A DNA stretch of 64,000 nt, taken from the IMG/VR virus record IMGVR_UViG_3300021498_000001, positions 1 to 64,000 of that record; one strand, 5' to 3'. Below, piece after piece: positions 58,629 to 64,000 of the stretch (its first letter is position 1; every line of letters starts with the position of its first letter). A model generated the notes under the pieces. The model was not told the origin of the DNA. It ran no database searches and saw only the letters and a program-made list of their open reading frames with translations. A program made the translations under genes and the position numbers. The stretch comes from a virus.

Positions 58629-58696
58629 GCAACTTGACATAATATTAGAAAATGCGACATTTAAATTTATCAGATTAAATTGACTAGTGCTTTACA

Positions 58697-59197
58697 TTAG
58701 AAAGTTTGAGACATTTCTTTAGATATTGCTTCTAACAAGACATTGGTTGGTATAGCAATGCTCTTGGTTGTATAAGTTTTGTTGTTAGCACTTATAATAT
58801 CATAACTCTTTATCCAATTCTTTCCATTCATGATCCAAGCTCGTTTTAACAACAAGACTGGTAATAGGTAAACCTTCTTGGAGGACATAATAGCATAAAC
58901 TATATAGTCAGATTGACAAGTGTAAAGCCAACCAGGTTTGCGTTGTTCCCAGATACTCCATATTTCTAACAATATGTCACCATAATCCTTTCTTCGTTTC
59001 TTCTCATCAATCGTTAAAATTCTTCCATCTTTGAAATATAAGATTTTATCTATTCCTTTCTTTTGTAAATCTAGATCTTCTACAAGTTTAATTCTCCTCA
59101 AACCAGGAAATATGCGATAGTAGAAACTATCAAATAATTCATTCTCTCGTTGATCTAGTGAATATTGTAAATCTACATCAAAATCGTTATATTTCAT
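58697..59197 (-). CDS. PD-(D/E)XK endonuclease-like protein, 166 aa
   Basis: The core KGIDKILYFKDGRILTIDEKKR has the PD-(D/E)XK arrangement with Asp50 and Glu65-x-Lys67, followed by DYGDILLEIWS. This form is seen in phage and restriction-type nucleases. I start at ATG 59197, which overlaps the methylase stop by 11 nt; the longer frame to 59275 lies within the methylase gene. Next to a DNA adenine methylase it may be a restriction partner. Confidence 0.72.
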   Translation of the reverse strand: MKYNDFDVDLQYSLDQRENELFDSFYYRIFPGLRRIKLVEDLDLQKKGIDKILYFKDGRILTIDEKKRRKDYGDILLEIWSIWEQRKPGWLYTCQSDYIVYAIMSSKKVYLLPVLLLKRAWIMNGKNWIKSYDIISANNKTYTTKSIAIPTNVLLEAISKEMSQTF

Positions 59198-60332
59198 TGC
59201 CCCATGCTTTCCAGCCCTGTCGAGTCTCTCGTGCAAAAAGCTCAAGATACTTTCCTTTGGGGCACATTTTTTCAATCATTTCATATATTAATTTGGGTTT
59301 TTCACTATGCTTGCCTCTTCTCTCACGAATTATCGAGCTAAATCTTGAATCTGGTGGAGGAACAGGGTAGTTCCCTTTAACACCTACTAATAATAACTCA
59401 TGCTGTATTCTGAACCAAAATCCCATACCTATAACTTCTTTATCCCATACAGCGCAAGTGCGATATTTGAAGCCCCAGGCTCTCATAACTTCCAAAGCTT
59501 CTTCTAACTTTGGAGCAGTTGCCCACAAAAATAATACTGCATTTTCTGCAGATGGTATTTGTAATTGCTTTATTTCATCTAGAGTCATAGTTGGGTACTG
59601 ATTTTCGATTGCTCTATTGATTGCCATTGAAAACTCATATTGCCAAGGAGGATCGGCAAGTATAACATCATATTTTTCATTATTTGTCAAAATTGATGGC
59701 TCGGTGTATAAATCTCTTATTATCTTTTGTCTTGCTTTCTTGATTGATAATCTATCCTCCTCAATAACCTTGATTATCTTTTTCTTCTCTTCAGGTGGCT
59801 TCTTATAAAGCTCAATAATATCCTGTTTTGGGTTTTGTTTGAGGATTTCTCTAGGTATGTGTTGTGTTAACTCTTCTACTGCTTGGGCTAGAAGGGCGTC
59901 GTTATAAACTGTTCTGCTTGTTACTCCTGTTTCTTCAGCTATCTTTTGAGCAGTCTCAGAAGGATCTGAAATTTTTTCAGATCCCTTACTGTAAGGTATT
60001 TGGCCCCCATGACTCTGTTTCTCCAGCAAATACTTCTTGCCTCTTAAAACACTCACCTCAAAAGGATCCAGATTTCTCCTACTTAATTGGTTATCAATAA
60101 CCCAATTAATAGCTGATTTTCTATCAGGCAAGGAGATATACCTAAAGGTTGGTTTAATATTGTGTTTTTTACAAATCTCTAATCGGTGGTGTCCATCCAA
60201 TAATATATCTTGCTCTTTCCATACAACTAATGGTTCAGTAAGGCCTTCATTTAAAATTTTTTGCTCGAGTCCCTGAAATTCATCTGGCTTTAATGGTGGT
60301 ATCAAATTCATAATATCTGGATCGATTTTCAT
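59187..60332 (-). CDS. ParB/Srx-like plus MT-A70 adenine methyltransferase, 381 aa
   Basis: Residues 1-110 form a ParB/sulfiredoxin-like domain (DILLDGHHRLEICKKHN). A helix-turn-helix follows at about 125-145 (SETAQKIAEETGVTSRTVYND). Residues 218-381 form an MT-A70 methyltransferase with DPPW at 227-230 and the RIQHELLLVGVKGN strand, of the N6-adenine family. It likely methylates DNA. It follows the small zinc gene with AAGGAGG and is coupled to the nuclease gene. Confidence 0.88.
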   Translation of the reverse strand: MKIDPDIMNLIPPLKPDEFQGLEQKILNEGLTEPLVVWKEQDILLDGHHRLEICKKHNIKPTFRYISLPDRKSAINWVIDNQLSRRNLDPFEVSVLRGKKYLLEKQSHGGQIPYSKGSEKISDPSETAQKIAEETGVTSRTVYNDALLAQAVEELTQHIPREILKQNPKQDIIELYKKPPEEKKKIIKVIEEDRLSIKKARQKIIRDLYTEPSILTNNEKYDVILADPPWQYEFSMAINRAIENQYPTMTLDEIKQLQIPSAENAVLFLWATAPKLEEALEVMRAWGFKYRTCAVWDKEVIGMGFWFRIQHELLLVGVKGNYPVPPPDSRFSSIIRERRGKHSEKPKLIYEMIEKMCPKGKYLELFARETRQGWKAWGNEI

Positions 60333-60353
60333 AAGGCCTCCTTAATAGTGAAA

Positions 60354-60515
60354 CTATTTAGCATTCTTTCGGTCTTTAAATCTCTTTCTTTCATAATCTC
60401 TGTTCCAATAAGGACTGCCACATTTAGGGCACCTAAGAGGCAATCTTTCACTCCTTGGAATCCATTCTTTACCACATCTTTTGCATCTTAATCGAGGCAA
60501 TCGGAGCCGCTTCAT
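60354..60515 (-). CDS. Small zinc-ribbon protein, leaderless, 53 aa
   Basis: Basic start (KRLRLPRLR), then two knuckles, CKRCGKEW and CPKCGSPYW, and a basic tail (RKRFKDRKN). The ATG lies 7 bp after a perfect TATAAT box, so translation is leaderless. As first gene before a DNA methylase it recalls the arrangement of Com and Mom in phage Mu, where Com is a zinc protein controlling translation of the modification gene. That parallel is inference. Confidence 0.7.
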   Translation of the reverse strand: MKRLRLPRLRCKRCGKEWIPRSERLPLRCPKCGSPYWNRDYERKRFKDRKNAK

Positions 60516-60522
60516 GTTAGGC

Positions 60523-60551
60523 ATTATACCTTTGTCTTGTTACAATGTCAA
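60523..60551 (-). promoter_or_regulatory. Consensus sigma-70 promoter of the modification operon
   Basis: Minus strand TTGACA (60546-60551), 17 bp, TATAAT (60523-60528), 7 bp to the ATG. Both boxes are perfect, so expression should be strong and constitutive. Confidence 0.85.
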
Positions 60552-60565
60552 GATATAACACTTAT

Positions 60566-60599
60566 TCTCATATTATTTATCTCTTTCTCTTATCCCTTC
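60566..60599. repeat. Direct repeat, right copy, flanking the modification cassette
   Basis: 34 bp matching 31 of 34 bases of 58595-58628. See the left copy. The cassette between the repeats is about 1.9 kb. Confidence 0.7.
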
Positions 60600-60632
60600 C
60601 GCGTCTAACTTTGTTTGATTTGCCTAAGATTC

Positions 60633-60661
60633 TTGCAACAGCTTAAATTGCATGCTATCAT
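60633..60661 (+). promoter_or_regulatory. Short-leader promoter of the permuted papain-fold gene
   Basis: TTGCAA (60633-60638), 17 bp, TATCAT (60656-60661), 10 bp to the ATG at 60672. Confidence 0.5.
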
Positions 60662-60671
60662 ATTCTTTTAA

Positions 60672-61175
60672 ATGAAGGAAGTCAAATTCTTAGCTTACAA
60701 AGGCACAGACTGGCTTGCAAAAGTCATAAGGTGGCAAACTCAATCTGAGTACAGCCATATTGCTTATATTTATGACAAAGAGCACACCATAGAAGTCTGG
60801 CCAGACAGCTTCAAAGAGTTATTTAATTGCAGGTGGAAAATAAGAAAGATATTTCAAGGCTACAAACAAGGCGATGAGTATGAGATTTGGAGTTTAAAAG
60901 TCAGTAATGCCCAATTTGTAGTAATAGACAACTTCTTTGTAAGCCTTGTCAAAATGCATGCCAAGTTTGATTATATTGCTGGATTTGGACTGTTCACAAA
61001 GTGGAATAAACAAAAAGAGAATCAATACTTTTGCAGTGAGGGTTGCATTTGGCCCTTAGTAAGAGCATTTAATTGGTATAGCATTACTCCTTGGAAGGTT
61101 ACACCTGTTGCCTTTGTTTGGATTATTCAAGCAGCGGGTGCAGAATGCATAGAAAAGGGCATAATTAGGTCTTGA
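60672..61175 (+). CDS. Permuted papain-like (NlpC/P60-YiiX type) enzyme, 167 aa
   Basis: The start FLAYKGTDWLAKVIRWQTQSEYSHIAYIY carries the conserved His29, and a later NQYFCSEGCIWPL carries Cys121; this order (His before Cys) marks the circularly permuted NlpC/P60 superfamily of peptidases, amidases and acyltransferases. In phages such proteins may act on cell wall or lipid linkages. The stop codon lies in the -35 box of the next promoter. Confidence 0.75.
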   Translation: MKEVKFLAYKGTDWLAKVIRWQTQSEYSHIAYIYDKEHTIEVWPDSFKELFNCRWKIRKIFQGYKQGDEYEIWSLKVSNAQFVVIDNFFVSLVKMHAKFDYIAGFGLFTKWNKQKENQYFCSEGCIWPLVRAFNWYSITPWKVTPVAFVWIIQAAGAECIEKGIIRS

Positions 61176-61200
61176 CTTATCGGGTTAAAGAGTGTATCTT
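61172..61200 (+). promoter_or_regulatory. Promoter within the end of the papain-fold gene
   Basis: TTGACT (61172-61177), 17 bp, TATCTT (61195-61200). Unlike most others it has a leader of about 14 nt with AAAGGAGG before the ATG at 61221. Confidence 0.7.
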
Positions 61201-61220
61201 AGATTTAGAAAGGAGGCACA

Positions 61221-61448
61221 ATGCAGGTAAAGGTGCTTTTGGAGAGTCAAGAAGTTGCATTAAATGCAGAGCAATTAGGTATCAATATGGATACACCTGA
61301 GGATGAAATATTAAAAAATTGCGCACCTGTTATCTTGGAGCAGACAGGTGTGAATATAGAATCTGATACGGGTGGCTATATTTACACAGTGCGCAAAATG
61401 ACAGATTCAGATACAATTTATATTTTGCCTAAGGCGGAGGCAGTCTAA
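61221..61448 (+). CDS. Hypothetical protein, 75 aa
   Basis: Small acidic alpha-beta protein (QVKVLLESQEVALNAEQLGIN, then SDTIYILPKAEAV). It has an ideal ribosome site and its own promoter. No family is recognised. Confidence 0.65.
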   Translation: MQVKVLLESQEVALNAEQLGINMDTPEDEILKNCAPVILEQTGVNIESDTGGYIYTVRKMTDSDTIYILPKAEAV

Positions 61449-61498
61449 TCAATTCAAATAATTTCCAAGTCAAAGAAGCTGGTTTTTGTGTAGAAGGC

Positions 61499-61585
61499 AT
61501 GGATAATATTCTATCTCTAAAGAGTATGGTATTAACTGCTCAAGATTTCATAGAGAAGGATTTGATTTATAAGACGAGATATTAG
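61499..61585 (+). CDS. Possible small protein, 28 aa or longer
   Basis: From ATG 61499 the frame codes DNILSLKSMVLTAQDFIEKDLIYK. The same frame is open back to 61438 with plausible sequence (NNFQVKEAGFCVEG) but no ATG, GTG or TTG. A GGAGG at the end of the preceding gene could serve an ATC start near 61449. It may be a gene fragment. Confidence 0.35.
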   Translation: MDNILSLKSMVLTAQDFIEKDLIYKTRY

Positions 61586-61594
61586 GAGGTCTAA

Positions 61595-62050
61595 ATGATT
61601 TGGATAATTTTACCTATGATTAGTATCATTCTTTTGGTATATTCTTTCAAGAAAGATAAGTTTGGGCTTGGATTCGTTTCTTTTCTTAGCTCAATCGGTT
61701 CTATCATAATATTGATAACATGCATTGTTTCAGGAGTGACTACTTATCCTTATTTAATTGGCAAATATCAAGAGATTAAAGCACTTCATCAAAGAATTGA
61801 AGACATTAGAGCTGCTGCTTATCCAGAACAACCAGAACCAGGCAAACTTATTGCAGGCAGTTTAACTAATTTACAACAATCTTCTAGACTAAGTGAGTAT
61901 CTGCGCCTTGTTGCAACAAATGAGGCTGAATATAACGCTGATTTAACTAAGGCTCGATTTTACAAAACAGATTTAACATGGATCTTATTTGGTCATGGAT
62001 TGTTTATTTCAAACAAAGTATTTCAATTGCCTGAGATAAAACATGAGTAG
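61595..62050 (+). CDS. Membrane protein with two N-terminal helices, holin-like, 151 aa
   Basis: Two membrane helices (WIILPMISIILLVYSF and GFVSFLSSIGSIIILITCIVSG) are followed by a soluble helical domain. The topology suits a holin or an envelope protein. Near a papain-fold enzyme it may take part in lysis, but the SleB lysin is elsewhere. TTAGGAGG precedes the ATG. Confidence 0.6.
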   Translation: MIWIILPMISIILLVYSFKKDKFGLGFVSFLSSIGSIIILITCIVSGVTTYPYLIGKYQEIKALHQRIEDIRAAAYPEQPEPGKLIAGSLTNLQQSSRLSEYLRLVATNEAEYNADLTKARFYKTDLTWILFGHGLFISNKVFQLPEIKHE

Positions 62051-62325
62051 TTTCAAAGCCGCAAATTATTGACTGGATTAACTATTCCTACCCTACACTT
62101 AGCTTATTCTGCTCAAAAACATTTGAGGTTGTTTGGGATGAGCAATTTAAACCTCAGAAGGCACAGGATGAATTTGATATATGCACATGGCGAGGAGGAA
62201 AAACATTTATTTGTCTTGTTGCTGCTTTGGGTGGGATTGCGGTGAATCAATGGATGCTGTATAATATTAAAATAAATTTTCTAGGTAATGAAAGAACAAT
62301 TAGGTCATGGTATCACCTGAGGTAG
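62043..62325 (+). pseudogene. Broken gene with P-loop-like TWRGGKTF, about 93 aa
   Basis: ATG 62043 overlaps the preceding stop (ATGAGTAG) but its frame ends after 9 codons. The +1 frame is open from 62047 to TAG 62323-62325 and codes a sensible protein (PQIIDWINYSYPTLSLFCSKTFEVV, FDICTWRGGKTFICLVAA), without a start codon. Removing one T from TTT near the start joins them. The motif recalls the Walker A of a terminase or helicase fragment. Confidence 0.45.
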
Positions 62326-62474
62326 AAATCTTAGAACCTAAGAAGCAAGAAGAAGAAGGCAAGATAGAAAATGTTACTGTTACTGAAGATTCTACAACCA
62401 TTCCCATAGGAGGCATTTTTGTGACAAAAACTGTTCCTTTCTTTACGTTTACAGGTGATAATTATAATGAATAA
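62307..62474 (+). CDS. Hypothetical protein, 55 aa
   Basis: Acidic start (SPEVEILEPKKQEEEGKIENV) then Thr/Phe-rich strand end (GGIFVTKTVPFFTFTG). ATG 62307; overlaps the end of the broken gene and the start of the next. No family is recognised. Confidence 0.5.
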   Translation: MVSPEVEILEPKKQEEEGKIENVTVTEDSTTIPIGGIFVTKTVPFFTFTGDNYNE

Positions 62475-62775
62475 GAATCTAATTCATGAGATACTTATTC
62501 TAGTAAGAGATATCATTGAATTAGAAGAATACATCGAAAAAGTCAAGGACAAGAAATGGGATGATGCTATCTTTACTGTTATATCCAATAACAGAAAATC
62601 AATCTTCAATCGTGCAAAAATGATTTGGGAGAATATTCATTCATTATCATTATCCAAGAGCATACCAGATGAAGTTCTCTTTAAGGTAAGAAGGAATCCA
62701 TATTGGAGTAACGATAAAATTGCAATATATGTTTGGGAAGAATGTTATAAAAGATGTTTAGCATTAAGAGAGTAA
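62467..62775 (+). CDS. Hypothetical helical protein, 102 aa
   Basis: Helical throughout (NLIHEILILVRDIIELEEYIEKV, SNNRKSIFNRAKMIWENIH). I start at ATG 62467, overlapping the preceding stop by 8 nt; a GTG at 62455 is possible. No family is recognised. Confidence 0.55.
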   Translation: MNKNLIHEILILVRDIIELEEYIEKVKDKKWDDAIFTVISNNRKSIFNRAKMIWENIHSLSLSKSIPDEVLFKVRRNPYWSNDKIAIYVWEECYKRCLALRE

Positions 62776-62803
62776 TATACAGGTCATTATAAGGAGGCAA
62801 ATT

Positions 62804-63205
62804 GTGAAATATAAAATTTTAAGTCTAATGTTAGTTTTCTTATTTCTTTTGCCTCTGAGCTGTATTTCTCATAACTCTTTCAATCTGAACCAATCCATTG
62901 AATTTTATAATAACACTATGCAACAAGCCGATGAATTGGCAAAAGTCTTATGTGAGCACTCTGCCTTTTCTGTCTGTTTTTGGAGAAATCTATTGGGTGA
63001 AGATGTAATATCTCAGCTTCCTCATGGTGCTTATGAAGCTCTAGAGACTATTGAGAAGACGATAGAAGGCAAGAGATATGAAGACCTTACTGAATGTGAG
63101 AAAGGCACAATTCTGGCATGCTGGCTTAGATTTACAGGTATGCTTACTGCTGAAATGATGAAGAAAATGCCTTCTTGGGCAACTAAATTTATTGCTTTGT
63201 TCTAA
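62804..63205 (+). CDS. Lipoprotein, 133 aa
   Basis: Starts with GTG after AAGGAGGC. The signal peptide (KYKILSLMLVFLFLLPLSC) ends in a lipobox LPLSC, so a lipid anchor at Cys20 is likely. The mature part is helical with conserved-looking cysteines. Phage lipoproteins of this size often block superinfection; no direct evidence is seen. Confidence 0.65.
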   Translation: MKYKILSLMLVFLFLLPLSCISHNSFNLNQSIEFYNNTMQQADELAKVLCEHSAFSVCFWRNLLGEDVISQLPHGAYEALETIEKTIEGKRYEDLTECEKGTILACWLRFTGMLTAEMMKKMPSWATKFIALF

Positions 63206-63221
63206 TAGAGGTAGTAAGTAA

Positions 63222-63625
63222 ATGGCCTTATCGAATTGGGATTATGCTGCTTGGAACGAAAAAGGAGAGCCAATCCCTACTTATATTGACTGTTCTGGCA
63301 CTATAATAGAACTATACAAAGATTGGATATACATAAAAAAAGAAACCAGATAGAAAGACCTATTTCTGTATATAATGGAGAAATAGAAGGAGATGGTTTT
63401 TATCTTTATGCAGAGCGTGCTCCTCAAGATGGTATATTTGTTGCTGTTAGGGATTGGAAAACAGATAAGATATTTCTTGGCATAGGTGTATATGGTTGGG
63501 ATGTATGTTGGGTTGGCATCAAGAATGAAACAAAAGAAGCCTTTATAAAATGGCTAAAATCTTTGCCTGATAAAACAATTAATTTAATTATTTCAGAAGA
63601 TGAAATACCTAGGAGGCTAGAATAA
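63222..63625 (+). CDS. Paralogue of the 9263 gene split by a -1 shift at A7, about 134 aa
   Basis: The first frame (MALSNWDYAAWNEKGEP to IYIKKETR, stop 63352) aligns with the start of the 9263-9841 product, and the -1 frame (RNQIERPISVYNGEIEGDGFYLYAER to EIPRRLE) aligns with its continuation. The switch point is ATA AAA AAA G, a classic A-AAA-AAA slippery heptamer. 404 nt fits one -1 step. It is either programmed frameshifting, transcript slippage or a one-base deletion. Confidence 0.65.
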
Positions 63626-64000
63626 TTGAGATATTTGTACCTAATTAGAATAGGTAGCTTGCATTATCCAAGTCATAATTCTTTAGTATTTAAGGATTAT
63701 GCAATGGCTTATGAATTTATCTCAAGTTTGATTAGTGATTTAATGAATCAAGGATTTAAAGAATGGCATTTTAAGGAGTCAATAGAGAAATTTCATGCCA
63801 ATAATAGTGACCTTCAAATATGGATTGATATTGAACGAGTCATGTATATTGATTCTACTCATCTATTTCTTTCTTTATTGACTTCAATCAAAAATCCGAA
63901 AGACTTTATCGATTATCCTTGGAAGCGCAAATGGAAAGAAGAAGATATTAGAGTCCTGCCTAATCCCAAAAATCGAACATTTAAAATCGGTGATGTTGTT
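63626..64000 (+). CDS. Paralogue of the 54988 gene, partial at the right edge (at least 125 codons)
   Basis: TTG at 63626, directly after the previous stop and behind AGGAGG, opens a frame that runs off the window. The product (RYLYLIRIGSLHYPSHNSLVFKD, AYEFISSLISDLMNQGFKEW, LQIWIDIERVMYID) matches the 104-aa protein at 54988-55302 over its length and then continues with a new C-terminal part (PWKRKWKEEDIRVLPNP). Function unknown. Confidence 0.65.
   Translation, partial: MRYLYLIRIGSLHYPSHNSLVFKDYAMAYEFISSLISDLMNQGFKEWHFKESIEKFHANNSDLQIWIDIERVMYIDSTHLFLSLLTSIKNPKDFIDYPWKRKWKEEDIRVLPNPKNRTFKIGDVV

Noticed and set aside
59198-59275. Extended start of the PD-(D/E)XK protein (MKKCAPKES...)
   Set aside because: The extra 26 residues lie fully within the methylase gene in another frame; ATG 59197 gives a short overlap typical of coupled genes.
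1-64000. Integrase, att sites or transposase indicating a prophage or IS element
   Set aside because: No tyrosine or serine recombinase motif was found. The IS110-like protein at 55749 lacks the DEDD domain and is tied to the array, so it is not called an insertion sequence.

Overview
The window is a large part of an A+T-rich tailed bacteriophage genome with a long, non-contractile-type tail. The evidence is a large terminase, portal, fused protease-scaffold-capsid protein, tail tube, frameshifted tail chaperones, a 2767-residue tape measure, a SleB-type lysin, RecT, a RuvC-like resolvase and a tRNA-Gly. No integrase, rRNA or host housekeeping gene is visible. Ribosome binding sites are of the AGGAGG type and promoters are of the sigma-70 type (TTGACA, 17 bp, TATAAT-like), so the host is bacterial. 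I cannot name the host. The last gene runs off the right edge.

Layout. At 1-1790 (minus) lie three small genes, each preceded by a copy of the same roughly 35-nt structured leader. At 1886-3365 are small genes on both strands. At 3714-11761 (minus) is a long operon-like run of accessory genes, including a radical SAM protein, a trypsin-like protease and a three-member paralogous family. At 11860-24639 (plus) are terminase, portal, a 2036-aa multidomain DNA-repair-like protein carrying an intein, and the capsid gene. At 24707-30635 are decoration, sulfotransferase-methyltransferase, glycosyltransferase, connector, tail tube and chaperone genes. At 30635-47817 are the tape measure, baseplate, fibre and adaptor genes. 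At 47820-48433 is the lysis gene and a Cys-rich gene. At 48430-48739 an XRE repressor faces the early genes. At 48740-54479 are recombination and replication genes: RuvC-like, RecB/Cas4-like nuclease, RecT, RecA-fold ATPase and CHC2 zinc protein. At 54668 is tRNA-Gly.

The most striking locus is 55295-57590. A Nop/IS110-like protein gene is followed directly by about 25 tandem units of mostly 36 bp. Each unit has two conserved blocks of about 10 bp alternating with two 8-bp hypervariable segments. This is the architecture of TIGR-Tas (tandem interspaced guide RNA) RNA-guided systems, of the nuclease-free TasA type. It is followed at 57600-57990 by iteron-like repeats and an AT-rich stretch that could be an origin.

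At 58595-60599 a cassette of zinc ribbon, ParB-MT-A70 methylase and PD-(D/E)XK nuclease is bracketed by 31/34-bp direct repeats and looks like a restriction-modification or DNA-modification moron. The right end (60672-64000) holds a permuted papain-fold enzyme, membrane and lipoprotein genes, and broken paralogues of genes elsewhere in the window.

Regulation. Two divergent promoter regions 37 kb apart (11762-11859 and 48634-48739) share the same 35-bp element, so the XRE repressor probably switches four operons together. Most recognisable promoters put the -10 box 6-10 bp before a start codon, so first genes of operons appear to be translated from leaderless or nearly leaderless mRNA, while internal genes use Shine-Dalgarno sites.
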